Below the pieces are notes generated by a model. That model searched no databases, had not been told where the DNA came from, and saw only the letters and a list, made by a program, of their open reading frames with translations. Of a DNA stretch of 22,139 bases, positions 1-7,746 are shown piece after piece. The position numbers and the translations under genes are program-made. Within the stretch, counting starts at the first letter, position 1. Every line of letters starts with the position of its first letter. The stretch comes from Limnospira sp050045915. Lineage in GTDB: Bacteria; Cyanobacteriota; Cyanobacteriia; Cyanobacteriales; Microcoleaceae. The stretch is taken from assembly GCA_050045915.1 (NCBI GenBank), contig JBNGCR010000080.1:1-22139 (forward strand), in the 5' to 3' direction.

Positions 1-83
1 TTTTCGATCGCGGCCCCAACATCGAACCGGACACCGTTGACTCGAGGTTTGCGGTTCCGGAACCGCCGTCATCTGAGGATTGA
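1..83 (+). CDS. 3' end of an unidentified gene
   Basis: Reading from base 3, an open frame enters from the left edge and ends at TGA 81-83, giving a 26-residue hydrophilic, proline- and acid-rich tail that finishes PEPPSSED. The tail has no recognisable motif, so no family can be named. It is called coding because the frame is open from the edge and a second ORF starts 26 bases after the stop, which would fit a two-gene unit. It could also be chance, since only 78 bases of coding sequence are visible. Confidence 0.35.
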   Translation, partial: FDRGPNIEPDTVDSRFAVPEPPSSED

Positions 84-109
84 CCGCAGACGGAGATTGA
101 TATCAGTCT

Positions 110-406
110 ATGGAATTTTAGGATATTTATTATGCAGCGCCCATCAAATTACTGATTCCCTTTGATGCCCTCGTCGATGCGATCGTCGCCCTCGAACTCG
201 ACGATCAAATTCGGTTGCGCCACATTCTCGACCAGCAGATCGACAAAACCGAAGAAAATATCGAAGCGTTTCTGACGGAACGCGGATGTCCAACCCCTCT
301 GAAAGAAGGACTGCCCCTCACTTCGGAGCCCGCCCGTAGCGCTCAAACAAATATCTCCACCGATCGCGACAAAATTATTATTCAGGAATTGGAGGTCGAT
401 GGTTGA
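110..406 (+). pseudogene. Small hypothetical ORF with an amber codon at codon 4
   Basis: ATG 110 is followed by GAA TTT TAG, and the same frame then stays open to TGA 404-406. After the amber codon (119-121) it reads DIYYAAPIKLLIPFDALV, then a helical, acidic stretch (LDDQIRLRHILDQQIDKTEE) and a hydrophilic tail. The stretch before the first standard start after the amber (TTG 215) already looks like real protein. This suggests that the gene once began at 110 and carries a nonsense change, or that translation begins at a non-standard codon such as ATT 125. A shorter product from TTG 215 (63 residues) is the fallback. The general look resembles the small helical antitoxin-like hypothetical proteins common in cyanobacteria, but I do not recognise a family. 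Confidence 0.4.
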
Positions 407-629
407 ACGCTGTTATCAAGGAAAAACCGGATCTGATATCACTCTAGTTTAGATCGCCACAATTACCATTTTTAATCATTATCAAATATTCTCGAAAGAT
501 GGCAGAGAGTTGAAATAAAGCCCGAAGGGGCGATCGCCTCTCAACTCGAAAACTTTAACTTTTTTAACAAAGGTAGACGCGATCGCGCCATCCGATCTAA
601 AATGGAGGCTACGAGCGCAGCAATACGAG

Positions 630-3600
630 ATGGACGAAGCCGATCGCAGCCAGGTTAGGGTCTTTTTGGAGAAGTGGCAGGACTCCGAGGGAAACGAGCG
701 TGCCAACTATCAGACCTTTTTGGGCGATCTCTGCGTCGCCCTCGGCGTAGACGGGCCACCCCCCAAAGGTGACGTTCCGGGCGATCCCTACTGCTTCGAC
801 AAGGATATTAAATTTTACAGCGAAAAAGCCGAATCGACCCGCTTCGCAGACTTTTATAAAGAAGGTCACTTTCTCCTGGAAGCCAAACAGGGCAGCACCA
901 CATCCGGGAAGGGACACGGCAAGCGGGGAACCAAAACTTATCAAGATGCCATGCAGCGGGCATTTAACCAGGCGAGATCCTACGCCTGCAATCGCACGTT
1001 GGAGGCAATGCCGCCGTTTTTGATCACCTGCGATATCGGTTCTCACTTCGAGATTTGGGAAGGGTTCGGGGGTGAATACGGCAGCTATGGGGCGCGGCAG
1101 ACGATCGCTTTAAAAGATCTGGAAAAGCCGGAGATTTTCGATCGCTTCGTGGCGATTTTCACCGATCCGCAATCCTTGAACCCCGAGAAATATCGGGCGA
1201 GGGTGACGCGGGAAGTGGCGGGGGAGTTGGCGAAGTTGTCCCGCTGGCTGGAAAATCAGGGACACGATCCCCAGGAAACCGCCAATTTCCTGATGCGGTG
1301 CATTTTTACCATGTTCGCGGAAGATGTGGGACTGTTGAGAGGGGATTTATTGACCGAAGCGTTGCGCGATCGCTGGATCGAAAAACCCCACACTTTCAAG
1401 GGGGAAATTGAAAATTTATGGCAAACGATGAACACCGGGGGAAACTTCGGGTTTGAACGCATTCTCCGATTCAACGGCAGCTTTTTTGAGGATGCGAAAG
1501 CCTTCGATTTGCCGAAAGAACAACTGGAGGTATTGTACGCGGCGGCGGACAAGGATTGGAGTGAGGTGGAACCGGCCATTTTTGGGACGCTGTTGGAACG
1601 GGCTTTGGACAAGAAAGAACGCAGTCGGTTGGGCGCCCACTACACGCCGCGATCGTATGTGGAACGGTTGGTTCGTCCGGTGGTGATGGAACCGCTGCGG
1701 CAACAGTGGGATGAGGTGGAGTTGGAGTTAAAGCGGCTGTTGGAACCGCCGAAGGGGAAGGAGGAACCCACCCAGGCGGGGCGGAAAAAAGCAGAAAAGG
1801 AAATTACGGATTTTTTGGCGGAGTTGCGGCGGATCAAAATACTCGATCCGGCCTGCGGGACAGGGAATTTTTTGTATGTCACGTTTGACTTGATGAAAGC
1901 CTTGGAAATGGAGGTGTTGCGGCGACTGGAGGACGTGACGGGGCGGAGTCGCGATCAGTTGATGTTGGATATCCAACAGGTGCAGATCAACCCCTCGCAA
2001 TTTTTGGGAATTGAGATCAATCCGAGGGCGGCGGCGATCGCGGAATTGGTAATTTGGATCGGTTATTTGCAGTGGCAATTTCGACAGCGGAAGGGGACGG
2101 GTTTTGTGGAGCCCGTTTTGCAAGCCTTCGGGAATATTGAATGTCGGGATGCGGTGTTGGCTTACGACGGGAAAGAACCGGATATCGACCCGAAAACTGG
2201 GGAAGTCCGGACTCGCTGGGGCGGGGGGATGATGACGCATCCGGTGACAGGGGAAGAGGTTCCCGATCCGGGCGATCGCATTCCCATTTATCGCTACATC
2301 AATCCCCGTCTGGCGGAGTGGCCGGAGGCGGATTATATTGTTTCTAATCCTCCGTTTATTGGAAAACTCTATATGATTGAAAGGCTGGGCGAAGGTTATG
2401 TAGAAAATTTACGCAGGATCTACAAAAATGAGATTCCAGATAGTTCTGATTTTGTGATGTACTGGTGGAAATATGCTGCCCATTTAGCAATGATCGAAAA
2501 AATCCTTCGATTTGGATTTGTTACAACAAACAGCATCACCCAAATTTTTAATAGAAGAGTCATTCAAGAGTCCCTGCGAAAATCAAGAGAACAGCAAAAT
2601 AGTTCGATTTATATATGCTTTGCAATACCCAATCATCCGTGGGTTGACAATGAAAATTGTGCTGCCGTTAGGATTGCAATGACTGCCGGCACACAAGGTG
2701 AACAGGAAACCATCGGAAAACTAGAAATTGTTGTCTCAGAAGAAAGCGATAAAGAGCAAGGAGAAGTATACATAAAAACCGAAAAAAGTTTGGGCATTAT
2801 TCAGCCTGATTTAAGTATTGGTGCTAATGTCTTAGGAACAAATCAACTGATCGCAAATTCCAAAATTGCAGGTATGGGTATGATGTTGGGTAACAGGGGA
2901 TTTTTAGTAACGAGTGATTCGAGTTTACAGCCCCACAATGAAATCATTCGCAGAGTTATTAATGGCAATGATGTCATGAAAAAGTCTCGAAATTTGAGGG
3001 TGATTGACTTTTATGGTATGAGTCCAGAAGAAGCTCGTAAAGCGGCTCCAGATGCATATCAACAAATTCTTGAAAAGGTCAAGCCTAAACGTGATTTAAA
3101 TAATAGGAAGTCACGAAGAGAGAACTGGTGGATTTTTTCAGAAGTCATGCCGAAAACTCGTCAATCTATTAAAGGTCTGAAAAGATATATTGTGACCTCT
3201 GAAACAGCAGAATATAGAGTTTTTTTGTTTGTTAATTTTGATTTTTTGCCCGAACATAAGTTGGTAGTATTTGGTAGTGAGGACGCTTTTTTGCTGGGAG
3301 TTTTATCTGGTCAAATTCATGTTCAATGGGCAGTTGCAGCAGGAGGACGAAGAGGGAAGGGAAATACACCTGTTTACTCAAAAACTAAATGTTTTGATTG
3401 TTTCCCATTCCCCGATCCCACCCCAGACCAAAAACAGAAAATCCGAGAACTGGGAGAACGATTGGACGCCCATCGAAAACAAGTCCAAGCCAATCATCCC
3501 GAAATCACCCTCACCGGGATGTATAACCTCCTGGAAAAACTTCGCGCCGGGGAACCCTTCACCGACAAAGATCGGGACTACAATAATAAAGCCCTCGTCT

Positions 3601-4157
3601 CCATTTTAAAACAAATTCACGACGACCTCGATCGCGCCGTATTTGAGGCCTACGGCTGGGAAGATCTCATTCCCCTGTGGGAACAAACCCAGACCCAAAC
3701 CGCCCCCTCCGACACCCGAAACGACCCCAAAGAACAACTTGAAAACCAAATCTTAGAACGCCTCGTCGCCCTCAACGCCGAACGCGCCGCAGAGGAACGA
3801 AACGGCCTCATCCGCTGGCTGCGTCCCGAATACCAAGCCCCCGACGAAGTGCAACACCAGCCCACCCTGGAAGGCATCGCCACCCCGGAAGAACCCGTCG
3901 TCGAACCCGTCGAACAGCAGAAATGGCCGACGAAACCCAAAGACCAGCTCGCCGCCGTCCGCGACCTGCTGCGAACCGGAAAAGGGGACTGGACGGTGCA
4001 ACAAATCGCCGCCCAATTCAAAGGCCGCAACACCTCCAAAAAACTGGATGCCATTACGGAAAACCTGGAACGTTTGGAATGGTTCGGCTTGGTCATCCAC
4101 GACAAAAAAGATGGCATCACCTATTGGCAATTTGCGGAATCGACAGAGGTGGCGTAG
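630..4157 (+). CDS. MmeI-like type IIL restriction-modification protein (class I SAM-dependent DNA methyltransferase with PD-(D/E)XK nuclease)
   Basis: A 1175-residue single-chain enzyme predicted to both methylate and cut DNA. The N-terminal part has D74-x9-E84-A-K86, the spacing of the MmeI nuclease site. A helical spacer (about 180-330) leads into HYTPRSYVERLVRPVV (338-352), the SAM motif I DPACGTGNF (406-414) and the adenine N6-methyltransferase motif IV NPPFIG (573-578). A target-recognition region follows (about 600-930), ending near CFDCFPFPDP, then a C-terminal domain and a final winged-helix-like segment (about 1105-1170). MmeI itself is about 920 residues, so this member has a C-terminal extension. 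ATG 630 is the first in-frame start; an AGG-type signal lies 21 bases upstream, which is too far to decide it. No separate R, M or S gene is adjacent, as expected for type IIL. Bases about 2340-3400 are much more AT-rich than the rest. A methylase-only role is the alternative. Confidence 0.88.
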   Translation: MDEADRSQVRVFLEKWQDSEGNERANYQTFLGDLCVALGVDGPPPKGDVPGDPYCFDKDIKFYSEKAESTRFADFYKEGHFLLEAKQGSTTSGKGHGKRGTKTYQDAMQRAFNQARSYACNRTLEAMPPFLITCDIGSHFEIWEGFGGEYGSYGARQTIALKDLEKPEIFDRFVAIFTDPQSLNPEKYRARVTREVAGELAKLSRWLENQGHDPQETANFLMRCIFTMFAEDVGLLRGDLLTEALRDRWIEKPHTFKGEIENLWQTMNTGGNFGFERILRFNGSFFEDAKAFDLPKEQLEVLYAAADKDWSEVEPAIFGTLLERALDKKERSRLGAHYTPRSYVERLVRPVVMEPLRQQWDEVELELKRLLEPPKGKEEPTQAGRKKAEKEITDFLAELRRIKILDPACGTGNFLYVTFDLMKALEMEVLRRLEDVTGRSRDQLMLDIQQVQINPSQFLGIEINPRAAAIAELVIWIGYLQWQFRQRKGTGFVEPVLQAFGNIECRDAVLAYDGKEPDIDPKTGEVRTRWGGGMMTHPVTGEEVPDPGDRIPIYRYINPRLAEWPEADYIVSNPPFIGKLYMIERLGEGYVENLRRIYKNEIPDSSDFVMYWWKYAAHLAMIEKILRFGFVTTNSITQIFNRRVIQESLRKSREQQNSSIYICFAIPNHPWVDNENCAAVRIAMTAGTQGEQETIGKLEIVVSEESDKEQGEVYIKTEKSLGIIQPDLSIGANVLGTNQLIANSKIAGMGMMLGNRGFLVTSDSSLQPHNEIIRRVINGNDVMKKSRNLRVIDFYGMSPEEARKAAPDAYQQILEKVKPKRDLNNRKSRRENWWIFSEVMPKTRQSIKGLKRYIVTSETAEYRVFLFVNFDFLPEHKLVVFGSEDAFLLGVLSGQIHVQWAVAAGGRRGKGNTPVYSKTKCFDCFPFPDPTPDQKQKIRELGERLDAHRKQVQANHPEITLTGMYNLLEKLRAGEPFTDKDRDYNNKALVSILKQIHDDLDRAVFEAYGWEDLIPLWEQTQTQTAPSDTRNDPKEQLENQILERLVALNAERAAEERNGLIRWLRPEYQAPDEVQHQPTLEGIATPEEPVVEPVEQQKWPTKPKDQLAAVRDLLRTGKGDWTVQQIAAQFKGRNTSKKLDAITENLERLEWFGLVIHDKKDGITYWQFAESTEVA

Positions 4158-4320
4158 TGGTTCAAATCGCGAGTTAAAATCCCCCTTGCCTGAAGTTCCC
4201 CCCGGTAAAAATATAATTGCCAGTCACGGATTCTGGCGCCCCCTGCGAACGACTCAAATTTCAGTGAGGCTAGTTTCCGGGGATTGAGTTGCATTGAAAG
4301 GGAGATGCCGGATTTTCAGC

Positions 4321-4326
4321 TATAAT
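4321..4326 (+). promoter_or_regulatory. Candidate -10 box TATAAT before the lipoprotein gene
   Basis: A perfect TATAAT lies 48 bases before ATG 4375. No good -35 hexamer is found at 16-18 bases (TTGAAA is 21 bases away), so an activator-dependent or weak sigma-70-type promoter is the reading. The 163 bases between the methyltransferase stop and this box hold no ORF or hairpin that I can support. Confidence 0.4.
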
Positions 4327-4374
4327 ATGTGGGTCAATTTTTGATGACCGCCGATGATTAAGAATTGATAGAAA

Positions 4375-4905
4375 ATGGTGAAACGCTGCTGGCTATTTTT
4401 ATGCGCGATCGCGCTGCTGGGACTCCTCGGCGGCTGTGGCGGATATCCGCGGCTACTCAATATTCCTTTCAACTCCGGGGGTACCGCCCCGAACTCCCCC
4501 CAGGCGGAGATGAGCCCCAAAATTTCCGGGCGGTATCTGATTTTCGCCTCCGATCGCCTCAACCGCCAGGATATCTACCTCTACGACCGCGAAACCGAAG
4601 AATCGATCGACCTGCCGGGGCTCAACGCGATGGATGCGATCGCCTCGCACCCGGCCATTTCCGAAGATGGCAACTACATCGTCTTCGCCTCCACCCGGGG
4701 CGGACGCTCCGACATCTACCTCTACAACCGCCAAACCCGCCAGTTGCGGAATCTCACGGCCAACCTCGACGCCCAAGTTCGCCACCCCACCATCGACGCC
4801 GACGGCACCCTCATCGCCTTCGAGTCCAGCCTCAACGGACAGTGGGATATCGTCGTCTACAACCGATTCGGCCAAGCTTTAAACGTGCCGCTCGCGCCGC
4901 AGTAA
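4375..4905 (+). CDS. TolB-like beta-propeller lipoprotein
   Basis: A 176-residue exported lipoprotein. The N-terminus has VKR, a hydrophobic core and the lipobox L18-G19-G20-C21, so Cys21 should be lipidated and the protein membrane-anchored. The mature part holds three PD40/TolB-type blades, each with the pattern (G)xYIVFAS-R-x-DIYLYxRxT: about 50-77, 93-124 and 138-168. Three blades are too few to close a propeller, so it may oligomerise or be a short form; proteins of this kind are widespread in cyanobacteria and described only as TolB-like. It is followed after 257 bases by an exported protease on the same strand, which suggests an envelope role. No Tol-Pal genes are nearby, so a true TolB function is not implied. 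Confidence 0.75.
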   Translation: MVKRCWLFLCAIALLGLLGGCGGYPRLLNIPFNSGGTAPNSPQAEMSPKISGRYLIFASDRLNRQDIYLYDRETEESIDLPGLNAMDAIASHPAISEDGNYIVFASTRGGRSDIYLYNRQTRQLRNLTANLDAQVRHPTIDADGTLIAFESSLNGQWDIVVYNRFGQALNVPLAPQ

Positions 4906-5085
4906 TTGGGCAAACGAGGAAAATCTCAAATTCCCCGCAGTTCGGCGCGGCGGGCAATAGCCGATTCGATCGGTATAATTTTATTTAATCTGTCGCGATC
5001 GATTTGAGATTCAAACCCGATCGCCACTCTTGCGATCGCCTGTTCGGAACGAACCGCCATTGTAGTTGCATCCACTTGTTCAGCG

Positions 5086-5115
5086 GAAAGTGGTAGACCC
5101 GCCCCACTTTCTACC
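5086..5115 (+). promoter_or_regulatory. Two overlapping, mutually exclusive hairpins upstream of the protease gene
   Basis: GAAAGTGG (5086-5093) is complementary to CCACTTTC (5104-5111), and the overlapping GGTAGA (5092-5097) is complementary to TCTACC (5110-5115). Only one can form at a time. They lie about 48 bases before the protease start codon, where they could affect its leader. No function is shown. Confidence 0.3.
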
Positions 5116-5162
5116 CCGGCGACCCATTCAAATGGAGAGGGGGTACCCAGCGGGAAAAATTG

Positions 5163-6638
5163 ATGAACTCCACCCCCCTGCACTTCCTCACCTCCGGACT
5201 CTTGGCCGTCGTCGCCAGCTCAGGTGCGATCGCCGTCGCCCAGGCCAGTCCCCCCGAATTGACCGCCGTCCGTTCCGGTTCTCCCGTAGTCAAATCTGCT
5301 CAATCTGGCATTCTCCTCGCCCAGGATATTGTCGAGCAGGTCAATATCAAAGTTTACGAACAGGCCAGCCCCGCCGTCGTATCCATCGATACGGAAAAAA
5401 CCAACGGCAGTGGCACAATTATCAGCGCAGACGGGATGGTACTCACCAACGCCCACGTCGTCTCCCAGGGCGGCGAAGTGGAAGTTACCCTCTCGGACGG
5501 CAGCAAGGCGATCGCGGACGTGGTAGCCTACGGGGAAAACGGGCTGGATCTGGCCGTCCTGAAAATTCGCGATGCCCGCAATTTACCCACCATCCCCATC
5601 GCCCGCCCCGGGACGATCAAAGTGGGACAGCGAGCCTTTGCGATCGGCAACCCCTTCGGCCAATTTCAAAACACCTTCACCGTCGGCATCGTCAGCCGCA
5701 TCGACCCCGATCGCAATTTAATCCAGACGGACGCCGCCATCAACCCCGGCAACTCCGGCGGCCCCCTCCTCAACAGCAAGGGGGAACTGATCGGGGTGAA
5801 CACCGCCATTTTCACCCGGGGCCGGGGTGGCGGCAACATCGGCATCGGCTTCGCCATTTCCGTGGACAACGTGCCACCTTTCCTGCAGGCAGTCCGGGAC
5901 GGACGCGCCCCCCAGACCCCCCAACAGCAGCGTCCCGTCATGTTCGGCAACGAAGACGCCGAACAACTGGAATTGAATGGCCCGGAAGTGACGGGGAGAC
6001 TCGAAGAAGGGGACAGCGTGCTGCCCGTCGATGAGAGTTTTTACGATCTTTATATGTTTGAAGGAGAGGCGGGCCAGCGGGTGATCCTGGAAATGACCAG
6101 CCGCGAGTTCGACCCCTATTTGATTTTGATGGATGCGGAGGGGGCGGAACTAGCCCAGGACGACGACAGCGGGGGCGACAAAAACGCCCGCATCGAAGTG
6201 ACGTTGCCCGAGAGCGGCATTTACACCTTTTTGGCGAATTCCTACGAAGCGGGACAGTCGGGGACTTACCAGTTGCGGTTGCGGAGTCCGGATGACGACC
6301 CCCGGGCAACTGAGCCGCGCCGTCTCATCTTGCAGGAAGAGGGCGTGTTGGAGTCGGGGGATTCCGTGCTTCCTTCGGATGGCAGCCTGTACGACGAGTA
6401 TACGTTTGAAGCAGAGGCGGGGCAGTCGGTGACGATCGATCTGGAAAGTTCGGATTTCGACCCCTATCTGGCTCTATTCGGCCCCGACGGCCAGCTCGTC
6501 GGAGAAAATGACGATGTGAGCGAGTCGAATCGCAACTCCCGCCTGATCGTGACTTTGCCGGCGACGGGTCTATATCGAGTCGTCGTGAACGCCTATGATA
6601 GTACGGGTCGGGGTGAGTACCTGCTCAGAGTCCGTTAG
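5163..6638 (+). CDS. Exported HtrA/Deg-type serine protease with two C-terminal PPC domains
   Basis: A 491-residue trypsin-fold protease of the S1C (HtrA/Deg) type, predicted to act in the periplasm or outside the cell. A signal peptide covers about residues 1-28 (cleavage after AVAQA). The catalytic triad is visible as H98 (TNAHVV), D129 (GLDLAVL) and S198 (NPGNSGGPL). Where HtrA proteins normally carry PDZ domains, this one has two bacterial pre-peptidase C-terminal (PPC) beta-sandwich domains, about 280-375 and 390-491, each opening with GDSVLP and containing FDPYL and a closing Y-x-LR-x-R. The start is set at ATG 5163, preceded at a normal distance by GGGA; a TTG sits immediately before it. 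The downstream gene carries a near copy of the second PPC domain. Quality-control proteolysis of envelope proteins is the inferred job; its substrates are unknown. Confidence 0.88.
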   Translation: MNSTPLHFLTSGLLAVVASSGAIAVAQASPPELTAVRSGSPVVKSAQSGILLAQDIVEQVNIKVYEQASPAVVSIDTEKTNGSGTIISADGMVLTNAHVVSQGGEVEVTLSDGSKAIADVVAYGENGLDLAVLKIRDARNLPTIPIARPGTIKVGQRAFAIGNPFGQFQNTFTVGIVSRIDPDRNLIQTDAAINPGNSGGPLLNSKGELIGVNTAIFTRGRGGGNIGIGFAISVDNVPPFLQAVRDGRAPQTPQQQRPVMFGNEDAEQLELNGPEVTGRLEEGDSVLPVDESFYDLYMFEGEAGQRVILEMTSREFDPYLILMDAEGAELAQDDDSGGDKNARIEVTLPESGIYTFLANSYEAGQSGTYQLRLRSPDDDPRATEPRRLILQEEGVLESGDSVLPSDGSLYDEYTFEAEAGQSVTIDLESSDFDPYLALFGPDGQLVGENDDVSESNRNSRLIVTLPATGLYRVVVNAYDSTGRGEYLLRVR

Positions 6639-6725
6639 GTTGACGTCGAAAAATCGCGATCGCCCTGCCCGGTTCTGTCTGTAGACTGTTAACGTCCCTT
6701 ACTGTCTTCCCGTGTGAGGTAATTT

Positions 6726-7346
6726 ATGCACGTCAAATTTTGGGCCGCGGGCGCCAGCTTGCTCGCGATTGTGCCCGTTTACCTTCTACTTTCACCCCCG
6801 TCCGCGATCGCCCGAGAGTTCCGCCTGACTCAAGAACCGGAAGTCCCCGAGGATATGGAACCCCTCGAACCGGAAGCGTCTCCGGATGAAATGGAGACTC
6901 CGGATGATGAAATGGAGACTCCAGATAACATGATAACGCCGGCACCGGAATTTCCGCCCGAGCCGGCAGAGTCGCCGGAACCGATGGAGACTCCCGAACC
7001 GGCGGAATCCCCGACACCGGGAATGATTCTCGAAGAGGAGGGCGTGTTGGAAGAGGGGGACTCGGTTCTGCCCGCCGACGGCAGCTTGTACGACGAGTAT
7101 ACCTTTTCGGGACAGGAAGGACAGACCGTCACCATCCGCGTCGAAAGTTCCGAGTTTGACACCTATCTGGCTCTGTTCACCCCGGACGACGAACTGCTCG
7201 CCGAACACGACGATATCGACGAAACCAATACCAATTCCGAAATTACTCTCACCTTGCCGAGTACGGGCATCTATCGCGTTATCGTCAATGCCTACGACGA
7301 CCAAGGACGGGGCGAATATTTGCTCCAAGTCAGTGAAGCTCAGTAG
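6726..7346 (+). CDS. Secreted PPC-domain protein with Pro/Glu-rich linker
   Basis: A 206-residue exported protein: signal peptide (about 1-29, ending SAIA), then a low-complexity linker (about 36-100) of repeated E-S/T-P units such as EMETPDDEMETPD and PEPAESPEP, then one PPC domain (about 101-203). The PPC domain matches the second PPC domain of the upstream protease at roughly two thirds of positions by eye, including GDSVLP, DGSLYDEYTF, VNAYD and GRGEYLL. A clear ribosome site GAGG lies 6 bases before ATG 6726. There is no catalytic domain, so it is a binding or scaffold module rather than an enzyme. The 87 bases after the protease and the close PPC match suggest origin by partial duplication of the protease gene. 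Confidence 0.8.
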   Translation: MHVKFWAAGASLLAIVPVYLLLSPPSAIAREFRLTQEPEVPEDMEPLEPEASPDEMETPDDEMETPDNMITPAPEFPPEPAESPEPMETPEPAESPTPGMILEEEGVLEEGDSVLPADGSLYDEYTFSGQEGQTVTIRVESSEFDTYLALFTPDDELLAEHDDIDETNTNSEITLTLPSTGIYRVIVNAYDDQGRGEYLLQVSEAQ

Positions 7347-7457
7347 TCGCTGGGGCAAAAACCCCGATTCCCCGCCGGCTTTCACCCCCAAATTCAACAT
7401 CTGTGGCGGCGGGAGTCGGTATTAGGGAATCAGGGAAAATCATTGATTTGACAGCTC

Positions 7458-7649
7458 TCAGCGCAAACCCAGCCAAGTCCACAGATCTTGGCCGGTGAAA
7501 AATTCCAGCAACAGCAGAATCACGAATCCCACCATCGCAAATCGCCCGTTGATCTGTTCGGCGTAGGATGTCCAACCGAAACTCGGTTCGGGTTCGGCGG
7601 GGGGGGTTTGGGTCGGCTGTTCGGTGTCGGAAGGGCTCGGGGAAGTCAT
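7458..7649 (-). CDS. High-light-inducible protein (one-helix chlorophyll a/b-binding family)
   Basis: A 63-residue thylakoid membrane protein. Residues 1-24 are a Pro/Glu/Thr-rich stroma-facing tail. Residues about 28-60 form one membrane helix with the Hlip chlorophyll-binding signature E31-x2-N34-x-R36 (EQINGRFAMVGF), then FFTGQDLWTWLGLR at the C-terminus. Family members bind chlorophyll and carotenoid and protect photosystem II assembly under strong light. The ATG at 7649 has AGGA upstream on the minus strand. It lies downstream of sdhB on the same strand, 81 bases apart, with an AT-rich repeat holding several TTGACA hexamers between them, so it could be co-transcribed or have its own promoter. 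Its stop faces that of the PPC gene (111 bases). Which hli paralogue it is cannot be told. Confidence 0.9.
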   Translation of the reverse strand: MTSPSPSDTEQPTQTPPAEPEPSFGWTSYAEQINGRFAMVGFVILLLLEFFTGQDLWTWLGLR

Positions 7650-7708
7650 GCTCTCAAATCCTGATCGTCAATTAAAAAACATCTGGGGTGGGAGTCGGGA
7701 GTCCAAAA

Positions 7709-7746
7709 ATTAATTGTCAATTATCAATTGTCAATTGTCAATTTTT
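7709..7746. repeat. AT-rich tandem repeat (AATTGTC/TTGACAA units) containing the sdhB stop
   Basis: Several head-to-tail copies of a 7-base unit, read on the minus strand as TTGACAA with one TTGATAA variant. The last codons and the TGA stop of sdhB (7731-7733) lie inside it. The unit contains the -35 consensus TTGACA. Related repeats occur at 9184-9222 and 21006-21035. Confidence 0.7.

Noticed and set aside
4151..4200. tRNA-like sequence (GGCGTAGTGGTTCAAATCGC)
   Set aside because: It resembles a D arm but no acceptor, anticodon or T stem can be formed around it, and it overlaps the end of the methyltransferase gene.
4926..5183. 85-codon minus-strand ORF between the lipoprotein and protease genes
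   Set aside because: No family likeness, no ribosome site, and it overlaps the protease start. It runs through the leader hairpins and looks like chance in GC-rich DNA.
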